The notes under the pieces were generated by a model, which worked only from the letters and a program-made list of their open reading frames with translations, made no database searches and had not been told where the DNA came from. Below are positions 1 through 5,784 of a stretch of 5,977 bases of DNA, piece by piece. The stretch's first letter is position 1. Each line of letters starts with the position of its first letter. The position numbers were made by a program, and so were the translations under genes. Source of the stretch: Halococcaceae archaeon (lineage in GTDB: Archaea; Halobacteriota; Halobacteria; Halobacteriales; Halalkalicoccaceae); the NCBI GenBank assembly GCA_007129135.1, contig SKWB01000331.1, positions 1 through 5,977 of the forward strand. The letters run 5' to 3'.

Positions 1-1
1 C

Positions 2-121
2 ACCACCGTTCGCTCGTACCTCGAGAACCACCCCCGAATGATCGGCGTCCTGTTCACGCTGATGCTGCTGCTCTCTCAGACGACGACTGTAATGGCGAAT
101 GGCGGATGTACGATCGATTAA
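2..121 (+). CDS. C-terminal end of a small hydrophobic protein (DUF7503-like), 5' partial
   Basis: This frame is open from the left edge and ends in TAA at 119-121, giving 39 visible residues. It begins TTVRSYLENHPRMIG, then has a hydrophobic stretch of about 15 residues (visible residues 13-27, with an LLLL-like core) and ends VMANGGCTID. The charged N-terminus with 'ENHPRM', one hydrophobic helix and a tiny tail match my recollection of the short haloarchaeal proteins grouped as DUF7503, roughly 40-50 residues long, so probably only a few N-terminal residues are missing. I do not use the internal ATG at 38 because it would remove the part that looks conserved. The hydrophobic run could be a membrane anchor or a signal peptide, since VMA before NGG resembles a signal peptidase I site (small residues at -3 and -1). 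No function is known to me. It converges on the CHAT protease gene and the two stop codons overlap in TTAA. Family assignment is from memory and uncertain; the coding call is fairly firm. Confidence 0.7.
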   Translation, partial: TTVRSYLENHPRMIGVLFTLMLLLSQTTTVMANGGCTID

Positions 122-2235
122 ACGGAATTCAGGTCTAACTGGTCGCTCCAGGTAAGTTCACCAAAAACCCATACAGGTACTAACTCTAACTGTAAGAAGT
201 GATCTAGTTCCTCCTGAGAAATATCATCCCATGATACTTTGCCGGAATTCAAATGATATTCCTTATTTGGATCTAAAACTGGTATAAATACGCCACCCAT
301 CCCTCCAGAGGTCGTTGAGTACATCTCTAAGGTGACATCGAATCGATCTCCCGATGGTGAAACGGAACATAAATATGGTGTGCCACTCGGTGACTGAGCA
401 ATAGTTAGCCCACCGTCACCGACCACCAGGTACTGCGAACCGACGATGTTGTCGCCTTTCGCGACCTCGAGTGCGGCACGGAGTGGGAACCCGCAGTTGA
501 GCAGGCGAGCGAGCGTCCCTCCGATCCGCATCGCACCCGAGTTGACGACGCGTTCGAGCGTGACGATCCCGCCGATCGCCCCGCGCTCGATCAGCGCCAT
601 CCCCTGCTCGTAGGACTCACAGGCGTTCAGCATGAACGCGTCGACGCCGACCGAATCGAGCGTCCTCGCGTCGAACGAGCCGTCGCGACACTCGAACCCC
701 TGGTCGTCGATGTGACCGATGTAGTGGAAGAAGTCGGTCTCCTCCCGGAGAACGTCCGCTAACTGTTCCGTTGTCAGGTCGTGTCTAACGGTGACGTCGA
801 ACGGGAGTTCGGTCCGCGAGCCGTACACCTCGTCGACGACGCTTCGCTCTTCGTCCATCTGCTCGTCGTTACAGACGACCGTTATGTCGATGCTGCCGCC
901 GTCAGGTGCGCGTCCGAACCGGTTCCGATAGGCCTCGGTCGTCGCCTTGCTCGCCCCGATCGGAGTCTCCTCGCCGATCCACACCTGCTCGATCGAGTCC
1001 GTCGCCTCCGGCTGAACGTACGACCGCTCGACGGACGTCGACGACGTACTCCTGACGAACGAGTCGCGGAGGAAGTCGTTGACTGCGGTGACCTCCGCCG
1101 TCGACGCGGTCTCGGCGATACGCTGGGGCGTCCGGATGAGTGCGAGGTCGTTGACGAGAAACGGCAGCGTCTCCGCGCTCTCCGGCCGTGGCGAGACGTG
1201 GGCGGTGAGCTTCCAGTCCGGGAGCGAGGGTTCGACCTCCTCGTGTGGTATCTCCAGGTAGGCACGGAGGCGCTCCGCGAGCGGCATCTCGTAGAGCGTC
1301 GCGAAGTCGACGTCGAGCGACTCCTCGACGCTCCGACGCTCGTGGAGGTCGACACGGTAGAGCCCCTCCGTACGCGTCACGCAGTCGAGGAAGAAGGCGT
1401 GTTTGAGCAGCTCACCGACCTGGTCCTCGAATCGGGATTCGTCGAACTCGTAGAGCGTCTCGCCCTCCCCCACCAGTCGCGGCGTCGCCCCCGGCACGAC
1501 CTCGGCACCGAAGTAGTACGCCAGTGGGGCCGCGACGAAGACGTACCGGTACTCCTCGGGGACCTCGATCCTGAGGCCGGTCTCGGGCCGCTCGAGCCCC
1601 TCGGGGATCGACAGTTCGTCGGCGAGTTCGACCGCGGGTGGGTGGCCTCTGAACGTCGGGTACGACCGCTCGGGTGAGGTGGTCTTCAGCGCGGAGCCGA
1701 ACGTCGAAACCGCCGCCATCAGGTCGGACGGCTCCGTTGTCGTCGTTATCGTCGCCACCGGATACTCGTGTTTCGACCGCGCGCCCACGAGCAGTTCGGT
1801 CGGCCCGTCGAACTCGATCCGGGTGTGTTCCGCGTCGGCCTGCACGACGCCCGCCCCGTCCGTCCTGAGGTAGAGCCGGATCGGTGCACAGAGCTCGATG
1901 CTCACGCCGCCATCGAACGGCATGTCCGCGAAGTGTTCGGCGTTGGCCTGCATCGTCCCGTCCGCGTCGCGGAGGCAGACCGCGACGACCGTCGGGAGGA
2001 CGATGGCCTCGGTCTCTATCGCGACGGCCGCGTCGACGGGGAACCGGAACGCGTCGGTGTCGACGGTTTCCGGTGCGACCCCGTCCGGTGTACGGAGGAC
2101 GTATCGCTTCCGGTCGATCCGGTCGGTGACCTCCAGACCCCTCCCGGTCGTCTCGAAGGTGACAGACCGGACCCCGTCGCCGGGTACCGGCATCGACGCC
2201 TCCGCGTGCATTCCGTCGAGCATTTCAGATAGCAT
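118..2235 (-). CDS. CHAT-domain (caspase-like) cysteine protease, 705 aa
   Basis: This is a probable cysteine endopeptidase of the CHAT family (clan CD, related to caspases and separases), with no visible signal peptide, so probably cytoplasmic. The C-terminal third carries both catalytic motifs: FFHYIGH (second His, about residue 508) and MLNACES (Cys about residue 539), followed by the GGIVTLERVV and GTLARLLNCGFPLRAAL blocks and VVGDGGLTI. Residues 1 to about 380 form a long acidic region, probably beta-rich, that I cannot assign to a domain; there are no TPR repeats, unlike many bacterial CHAT proteins. The last ~100 residues, after GDGG, are encoded by unusually AT-rich DNA. I chose the ATG at 2235 (MLSEMLDG) because the frame's 47-codon upstream extension overlaps the preceding gene and looks non-coding; ATGs at 2223 and 2211 are alternatives. 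The gene lies 70 bases downstream of the DUF7504-like gene on the same strand and its stop overlaps that of the small hydrophobic protein. CHAT proteases in bacteria act in regulated cleavage and cell-death or defence systems; such a role here is inference. Confidence 0.92.
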   Translation of the reverse strand: MLSEMLDGMHAEASMPVPGDGVRSVTFETTGRGLEVTDRIDRKRYVLRTPDGVAPETVDTDAFRFPVDAAVAIETEAIVLPTVVAVCLRDADGTMQANAEHFADMPFDGGVSIELCAPIRLYLRTDGAGVVQADAEHTRIEFDGPTELLVGARSKHEYPVATITTTTEPSDLMAAVSTFGSALKTTSPERSYPTFRGHPPAVELADELSIPEGLERPETGLRIEVPEEYRYVFVAAPLAYYFGAEVVPGATPRLVGEGETLYEFDESRFEDQVGELLKHAFFLDCVTRTEGLYRVDLHERRSVEESLDVDFATLYEMPLAERLRAYLEIPHEEVEPSLPDWKLTAHVSPRPESAETLPFLVNDLALIRTPQRIAETASTAEVTAVNDFLRDSFVRSTSSTSVERSYVQPEATDSIEQVWIGEETPIGASKATTEAYRNRFGRAPDGGSIDITVVCNDEQMDEERSVVDEVYGSRTELPFDVTVRHDLTTEQLADVLREETDFFHYIGHIDDQGFECRDGSFDARTLDSVGVDAFMLNACESYEQGMALIERGAIGGIVTLERVVNSGAMRIGGTLARLLNCGFPLRAALEVAKGDNIVGSQYLVVGDGGLTIAQSPSGTPYLCSVSPSGDRFDVTLEMYSTTSGGMGGVFIPVLDPNKEYHLNSGKVSWDDISQEELDHFLQLELVPVWVFGELTWSDQLDLNSV
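121..420. other. AT-rich segment within the CHAT gene (44% GC)
   Basis: By hand count 132 of 300 bases here are G or C (44%), against 79 of 120 (66%) in 421-540. The segment encodes about residues 606-705 of the CHAT protease. Its codons include seven TTA leucines and several ATA, TCA and AAT codons that are unusual in a GC-rich haloarchaeon. The reading frame is intact across the boundary, so this is not a frameshift or decayed gene end. The simplest reading is recombination that replaced the C-terminal part of the gene with DNA from a lower-GC source, but relaxed selection on synonymous sites is possible. Confidence 0.75.
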
Positions 2236-2253
2236 ATGTATGAACGACCGGGG

Positions 2254-2262
2254 TGAAAAAGC
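2254..2262 (-). promoter_or_regulatory. Possible T-rich promoter element upstream of the CHAT gene
   Basis: The minus strand reads GCTTTTTCA, centred about 23 bases before the ATG at 2235 and 35 bases before the in-frame ATG at 2223. If it is a TATA element with the usual ~27-base spacing, transcription would begin near 2231, favouring the 2223 start. No Shine-Dalgarno sequence is visible. The tandem repeat at 2292-2310 is a competing promoter candidate, and read-through from the upstream gene is also possible. Confidence 0.25.
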
Positions 2263-2291
2263 TATCGACGGATTCGGTGCCGCGACGACCG

Positions 2292-2310
2292 GGATTAATA
2301 CCGGATTAAT
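2292..2310. repeat. Tandem GGATTAAT direct repeat, 11-base period
   Basis: GGATTAAT occurs at 2292-2299 and again at 2303-2310, one helical turn apart, in an AT-rich island. It spans the stop codon of the DUF7504-like gene and lies 57-75 bases upstream of the CHAT start. Read on the minus strand it is ATTAATCC twice, and the copy nearer the CHAT gene gives TATTAATC, which resembles an archaeal TATA element. It could be an operator, an internal promoter for the CHAT gene, or chance. Confidence 0.35.
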
Positions 2311-3013
2311 CGAGCGAGAGCCAGGCCGAGGAGACCGATCCGTCCCGGAGATGCCAGCGCTGGCGCGGTTCGTCACCGACCTCCGAGAGTTCGACCGTCC
2401 CGTCGAAGAGGGGCGAAAACTCCCGGGCGTATCGGTGGTCGATCCCCTCGTGGAGGTGAACGTGGACGATCCCCGACTTCCTCACCGCGATCCGCGAGAG
2501 CAGGTGGACGAACCGAAAGACGGTCTCTGGCGGCTCCGTGGCGAGCAGCGTGTCGAGCGAATCGAGACAGATCCGGAGTTCGGCGGGTTCGAGCCCGTTC
2601 GAGACGACCGCCAGTCGGTCGAGTTCGCGGGTGATCACCTCACCCAGGTCCCCCACATCGCCCTCCACGCGAACGGTGGGACAGGGAGCGATGCTGCGGG
2701 TCGAGGTCGTCACGACACCTCGTGTCCGTGGCTCGTAGAGCACCGCCCGAGCGGTATCCGTGACCGATCCCCTGGTGGATCGGGGAAGCCGTCGTTCGAT
2801 CGACTCGTACCGGCCGTCGGTGAGGACGATCAGCCGGCGTCTGAGCTCCTCTTCGACGTCGCCGAGCACTCTGACCGAGAACCGTTCGTGGAGGTCGGTC
2901 GAGAGCCGTCCGACGACGAGGAGCGCACAGCCCTCCCGTTTGAGCGTCTGCAGCGCTCGCGTGAAGCGTATCACCTCCGCGGGCGTCGGCTCGTGGGTGG
3001 GCTCGCGAGCCAT
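2306..3013 (-). CDS. DUF7504-like protein, degenerate RecA/KaiC fold, 235 aa
   Basis: This is a soluble 235-residue protein that I place, from memory and tentatively, with the haloarchaeal DUF7504 family, whose members look like RecA/KaiC-type ATPase cores. What can be seen: a strand followed by a loop at residues 29-38 (CALLVVGRLS) where a Walker A motif would lie, but with no GxxxxGK[ST]; LIVLTDGR at 61-68; VVTTSTRSI at 100-108; a Walker-B-like LRICLDSLDTLL at 146-157, resembling the 'DS' strand of KaiC-like proteins; and GIVHVHLHEG at 181-190. Loss of the P-loop Lys suggests it no longer hydrolyses ATP in the usual way and may act as a scaffold, sensor or partner. It is the first gene of a probable pair with the CHAT protease, with a good TATA element just upstream of its ATG. 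The start at 3013 fits that promoter with a leader of only about six bases. The coding call is firm; the function is unknown. Confidence 0.85.
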   Translation of the reverse strand: MAREPTHEPTPAEVIRFTRALQTLKREGCALLVVGRLSTDLHERFSVRVLGDVEEELRRRLIVLTDGRYESIERRLPRSTRGSVTDTARAVLYEPRTRGVVTTSTRSIAPCPTVRVEGDVGDLGEVITRELDRLAVVSNGLEPAELRICLDSLDTLLATEPPETVFRFVHLLSRIAVRKSGIVHVHLHEGIDHRYAREFSPLFDGTVELSEVGDEPRQRWHLRDGSVSSAWLSLD

Positions 3014-3040
3014 CTCTCACTGTATCATGTACCCCGACCG

Positions 3041-3048
3041 GATAAATA
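3041..3048 (-). promoter_or_regulatory. TATA box for the DUF7504-like gene
   Basis: The minus strand reads TATTTATC here, inside an AT-rich patch in otherwise GC-rich DNA. Its centre is 31-32 bases upstream of the ATG at 3013, so initiation about 26 bases downstream would give a leader of about six bases, typical of haloarchaeal near-leaderless transcripts. It also indicates that the DUF7504-like and CHAT genes can be transcribed independently of the metalloprotease gene upstream. Confidence 0.6.
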
Positions 3049-3088
3049 TGTATGCCTTACGTGATAGGTCCGGTCCGGTAGGGTGAGC

Positions 3089-4039
3089 CTACACCCGGGT
3101 GAGCCACCGTTCCGGTCGGTCGAGTTCGGCACTCGTGGGGAGCGTCGCCGGCGAGTCCCAGACGGCGCTCGCGCCCGCGACGCCGCGCTCGTCGGCCACG
3201 GCCTCGAAGAACCGTTTTCCTCGCTCGTACTGTCTGCGTTTGATCCCGAGACCGAGCAGCCGCCGCATCAGCTGTGCGATCGGGCCGCCACCGCGCCGGC
3301 GCGCCTCGAGTTTCTCCCGCAGGTCGGTGTACTCCTCGTCGAACGCCCGGTCCATCACGAGTTCGGCGTAGCCCTCGACGGCGGTCATCGTCGTGTCGAG
3401 CTCCTCGAACGCCTCGCGGTCGAGTTCGCCGCGGGTGAGCGCGTCGACACCGCGTTCCATACGGGATTCGAGGTGTGCGGAGAGCCAGGGTGCCGCGCCG
3501 AACTCCGCGGCGTGTGCCACCTCGTGGAAGGCGATCCAGCGCCGGAACCGCTCGCCGTCGACGTCGAGTTCCTCCGCGGCGCGCACGATGTTCGGGTGGA
3601 CGAAGTAGAGCGCGTGCTCGCGGTCGCCGTCCGCGAGCAGCAACGGGTCGTACTGGCCGAGGACGTTCTTGCCGAGAAACGAGAGCATGAGCGTCATCGT
3701 TCCGGTGTTGAGCACCCGCGCCGCGTCGGGGAAGACGGCGTCGCTCCGGGACTCGATCGGGCGCATCACTCGCCGGAACGTCGAGACGTTCGCGTCGATC
3801 CAGTGGTGACGGTTCTGGATCTCGATCCTGTCGGGGAGGTCGAAGGTGACCTCGCCGATCGCTCGGATGTTCGTCCGTGCGTCGCGCACGTCGGTACGGT
3901 AGCCCGAGACCTCTCTCTCCCCGAGGTCGATCGACCCCGGTGGCGTCGCCTCTCTCGCCGCGTCGCCGACGGCGTCCCAGTCGACGGGACCGGCACCCGA
4001 CGCGCGCGAAATTGCCTGGAGACTGCGAAAAACGTTCAC
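3089..4039 (-). CDS. Zinc-dependent metalloprotease, 'F420 biosynthesis-associated' family, 316 aa
   Basis: This is a predicted zincin metallopeptidase of the family annotated as zinc-dependent metalloprotease or coenzyme F420 biosynthesis-associated protein (Zincin_2 / DUF2342 type), shared by haloarchaea and actinobacteria. The zinc-binding HEVAH is at residues 172-176 and a likely third ligand and active-site helix lies at VEGYAELVMD (Glu about 222). Other family-like blocks are IEIQNRHHWIDANV (73-86), LGKNVLGQYDPLLL (122-135) and ALYFVHPNIV (143-152). No signal peptide is visible. The link to F420 rests on phylogenetic co-occurrence and its substrate is unknown; no F420 gene is in this window. 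I chose the GTG at 4039, which begins VNVFRSLQAI like its homologues and lies 27 bases from a T-rich element; an earlier GTG at 4090 would add 17 Arg-rich residues that look non-coding. It lies between the acidic membrane protein gene and the DUF7504-like gene, all on the same strand. Confidence 0.92.
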   Translation of the reverse strand: MNVFRSLQAISRASGAGPVDWDAVGDAAREATPPGSIDLGEREVSGYRTDVRDARTNIRAIGEVTFDLPDRIEIQNRHHWIDANVSTFRRVMRPIESRSDAVFPDAARVLNTGTMTLMLSFLGKNVLGQYDPLLLADGDREHALYFVHPNIVRAAEELDVDGERFRRWIAFHEVAHAAEFGAAPWLSAHLESRMERGVDALTRGELDREAFEELDTTMTAVEGYAELVMDRAFDEEYTDLREKLEARRRGGGPIAQLMRRLLGLGIKRRQYERGKRFFEAVADERGVAGASAVWDSPATLPTSAELDRPERWLTRV

Positions 4040-4060
4040 AGCTCGAATAGAGGCCGATCG

Positions 4061-4078
4061 GGGGAAAACCCTTCGGGG
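4061..4078 (-). promoter_or_regulatory. T-rich element before the metalloprotease gene; possible promoter and/or weak terminator
   Basis: On the minus strand CCCC-GAA-GGG is followed by TTTT (4068-4065). The T-tract is centred about 27 bases upstream of the GTG at 4039, the spacing expected for the TATA element of a leaderless haloarchaeal transcript. The short stem before the T-run could equally be a weak terminator for the acidic membrane protein gene ending at 4138. The stem is only three to four base pairs, so both readings are tentative. Confidence 0.35.
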
Positions 4079-4137
4079 CTCCCTTGCCACTCAAGCCAGG
4101 GCTCGGCGATCGGTGCGCGAAAGCGGTGACGGCCCGG

Positions 4138-4605
4138 TCAGTCGGCGTACTCGGTCAACTCGACGTCGGTCTCCACGTCGTCGTCGTCCGAACCGGCGAG
4201 CTTCTTCGCGACGACCGCCAGCATGACCAGCACGACGAGCCCGACGAACAGCGCCATCCCACTGGAGTCGTCCTCCTCGGCTTCGGCGTCGGTCTCCTCC
4301 TCGGCGGCTTCGATCTCCGTCTCCGCGTCGGCCTCCTCCTCATCCTCATCGGATTCCTCGGTGCTCCCCTTACCGAAGATCCCGAGCTTCGAGCTACCCT
4401 CCTCGTCGCTCTCCGCTTCGGTCTCCTCGTCGCCCTCTTCGGCTTCGCTCTTCTTGCCGAAGAGGCCGAGCTTCGAGCCACTCCCTTCGGCTTCGCTCTC
4501 GGTCTCGTCCTCGCCGTCGGCCAGGAGGCTTCCGATCGATCCCTGTGGATTGAACTCGACGGTTTCGATGTTGAGCTCCAGCAGCGTTGTCTTCTTGTCT
4601 GCCAT
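4138..4605 (-). CDS. Highly acidic, repeat-containing, single-pass membrane protein, 155 aa
   Basis: I do not recognise a named family with confidence. The N-terminus (MADKKTTLLELNIETVEF, residues 1-18) looks like a small folded beta segment and resembles other unnamed haloarchaeal proteins. Residues 30-114 are a disordered, Glu/Asp/Ser-rich region carrying two copies of a 28-residue unit, each opening with SKLG[LI]FGK (residues 44-51 and 72-79). A single hydrophobic helix follows at about residues 116-133 (ALFVGLVVLVMLAVVA), then KK and a short acidic tail ending TEYAD. There is no N-terminal signal, so it may be tail-anchored; Lys-Lys after the helix would favour a cytoplasmic C-terminus, but the topology is unresolved. 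I chose the ATG at 4605: the longer open frame upstream is the antisense of the M42 peptidase gene. It is divergent from the M42 gene, and a TATA-like element lies 26 bases from its start. Confidence 0.85.
   Translation of the reverse strand: MADKKTTLLELNIETVEFNPQGSIGSLLADGEDETESEAEGSGSKLGLFGKKSEAEEGDEETEAESDEEGSSKLGIFGKGSTEESDEDEEEADAETEIEAAEEETDAEAEEDDSSGMALFVGLVVLVMLAVVAKKLAGSDDDDVETDVELTEYAD
4373..4479 (-). repeat. Two-copy 84-base (28-codon) repeat within the acidic membrane protein gene
   Basis: A 23-base block at 4373-4395 recurs with a few mismatches at 4457-4479, exactly 84 bases apart. Each encodes the hydrophobic, basic patch SKLG[LI]FGK within an otherwise acidic, disordered region. 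The spacing keeps the frame, so the pattern reflects an internal duplication of a 28-residue unit. Confidence 0.75.
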
Positions 4606-4627
4606 GTGCCTCAATGCGAGGACGTAG

Positions 4628-4636
4628 AACTTAGCC
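4628..4636 (-). promoter_or_regulatory. TATA-like element between the divergent acidic membrane protein and M42 genes
   Basis: The minus strand reads GGCTAAGTT, centred about 26 bases from the ATG at 4605, fitting a leaderless transcript. It is the most AT-rich element in the 81-base gap. On the plus strand the same sequence (AACTTAGCC) would give the M42 gene a leader of roughly 25-30 bases, so it might serve both directions; no other convincing TATA element for the M42 gene is visible and no Shine-Dalgarno sequence precedes its ATG. Confidence 0.4.
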
Positions 4637-4686
4637 GTTCCGCCGGCTATCGAGGCGTTGATGACAGTCGAGACGAACGTCGAGCC

Positions 4687-5739
4687 ATGGACGACGACCA
4701 GCGGGCCTTCCTCGACAGGCTCCTCACCACCCCCAGCCCCTCCGGGTTCGAGGCCGAGGGCCAGCGCGTCTGGACCGAGTACGTCTCCGCCTTCGCGGAC
4801 GAATTGAGCGTCGACGCCTACGGCAACGCCGTCGCCCGTGTCGACGGAGGAGGGCCCGAGGTCGTGATCGCGGGCCACGCCGACCAGATCGGCTACATCG
4901 TCCGCCGGATCGACGACGACGGCTTCCTGCACGTCGGCCCGATCGGGGGATCGGACAAGACCGTCACGCGCGGGCAGTACGTGGAGGTTCACGCGAGCGG
5001 TGAGAGCGTCCCCGGGGTGATCGGTCAGGCTGCGATCCACCTGCGAGAGGACCACGAGGTCGACGAGATCCACGACGTCCGCGTGGACATCGGCGCGACG
5101 GACGACGACGAGGCGCGTGACCTCGTCGAGGTCGGGGATCCGGTCACCGTCCGCGCACGGGTCCAGGACCTCCACGGGTCGCGTCTCGCTGCGGTCGGCC
5201 TCGACGACCGTGTCGGGACCTGGGTCGCCGCAGAGGCGCTCCGCCGGGCGAGCGAGTGCGGGACCGAGACGACGGTGTGTGCGGTGAGCACCGTCCAGGA
5301 GGAGGTCGGACTCAGGGGTGCGCGGATGGTGGGCTTCGACCTCGATCCCGACGCGGTCGTCGCGGTCGACGTCACCCACGCGACCGACAGTCCCGACGCC
5401 CCGGGAAACCGCGGTGGCGACATCGAACTCGGCGGCGGGCCGGTCGTCGCGCGCGGGAGTACGAACCACCCGACGCTCGTCGAGGCCGTTCGCGAGGCAG
5501 CAGCGGAGGCGGAGATCCCGGTCCAGCTTCAGGCGACCGGCATCGGGACCGGAACCGACGCGGACGCCTTCGTCACGGAAAAAGGGGGGATCCCCGCCAT
5601 GAACCTGGGTCTACCCAACCGGTATATGCACACACCGGTCGAGACGGTCGACCTGCGGGATCTGTGCGACGCCGCCGACCTGCTCGCCGCGTTCGTCGAA
5701 CGTGCGCACGAGCGAGACGGCTTCGACCTCGGTCTGTAA
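4687..5739 (+). CDS. M42-family metallo-aminopeptidase (TET / FrvX / 'endoglucanase M' type), 350 aa
   Basis: This predicted cytoplasmic dimetal aminopeptidase probably trims peptides left by the proteasome, as archaeal TET peptidases do. Family members assemble into dodecameric tetrahedra. The five conserved metal ligands and the catalytic acid can be placed: His64 in VVIAGHADQIG, bridging Asp in VGLDDRVG (Asp173), the Glu pair in VQEEVGLRGA (205-206), Asp228 in VAVDVTHATD, and His315 in RYMHTPVETVD. Its 350-residue length is normal for the family. Annotation as endoglucanase or cellulase in this family is a historical error. I chose the ATG at 4687 (MDDDQRAFLD) because homologues begin there; the frame is open upstream to 4084 but that part is the antisense of the acidic membrane protein gene. 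The LSm gene follows 45 bases downstream with its own promoter, so co-transcription is not required. Confidence 0.95.
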   Translation: MDDDQRAFLDRLLTTPSPSGFEAEGQRVWTEYVSAFADELSVDAYGNAVARVDGGGPEVVIAGHADQIGYIVRRIDDDGFLHVGPIGGSDKTVTRGQYVEVHASGESVPGVIGQAAIHLREDHEVDEIHDVRVDIGATDDDEARDLVEVGDPVTVRARVQDLHGSRLAAVGLDDRVGTWVAAEALRRASECGTETTVCAVSTVQEEVGLRGARMVGFDLDPDAVVAVDVTHATDSPDAPGNRGGDIELGGGPVVARGSTNHPTLVEAVREAAAEAEIPVQLQATGIGTGTDADAFVTEKGGIPAMNLGLPNRYMHTPVETVDLRDLCDAADLLAAFVERAHERDGFDLGL

Positions 5740-5753
5740 CGGCCTTCCGGTAC

Positions 5754-5761
5754 AGTTAAGG
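5754..5761 (+). promoter_or_regulatory. TATA box for the LSm gene (leaderless)
   Basis: AGTTAAGG lies with its TTAA core (5756-5759) about 27 bases upstream of the ATG at 5785, the spacing expected if transcription starts at or next to the start codon. No Shine-Dalgarno sequence is present. This is the clearest leaderless promoter in the window and should drive LSm and the overlapping downstream gene. Confidence 0.6.
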
Positions 5762-5784
5762 GCGATTCACCTCCCCATCTTCGT

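Noticed and set aside
92..121. Lipobox at NGGC in the small protein
   Set aside because: The -3 position is Asn rather than Leu/Val/Ile and the Cys lies far from the hydrophobic core, so lipidation is not supported.
123..251. CGGAATTCA twice, 120 bases apart, in the AT-rich CHAT tail
   Set aside because: Only nine bases, both encoding Leu-Asn-Ser within the protein; no wider similarity around them.
781..1677. Long plus-strand open frame opposite the CHAT gene
   Set aside because: It is antisense to a gene with clear catalytic motifs; its translation is Arg/Val-rich without recognisable domains, typical of antisense frames in GC-rich DNA.
2236..2376. 47-codon N-terminal extension of the CHAT protease
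   Set aside because: It overlaps the end of the DUF7504-like gene by about 70 bases and looks non-coding (Arg/Ser/Pro-rich).
1898..3064. 388-codon plus-strand open frame spanning the CHAT start and the DUF7504-like gene
   Set aside because: It covers two better-supported minus-strand genes and their promoter region; composition is of shadow type.
3081..3105. GGGTGAGCC direct repeat, 16 bases apart
   Set aside because: Short and GC-rich, spanning the metalloprotease stop codon; likely chance.
3083..4129. 348-codon plus-strand open frame opposite the metalloprotease
   Set aside because: The opposite strand encodes HEVAH and other family motifs; this frame is a mirror of that coding pattern.
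4084..4686. In-frame upstream extension of the M42 peptidase
   Set aside because: The added ~200 residues are the antisense of the acidic membrane protein gene and homologues start at the ATG at 4687.
4606..5469. In-frame upstream extension of the acidic membrane protein
   Set aside because: It is the antisense of the M42 peptidase; the ATG at 4605 has a suitably placed TATA-like element.
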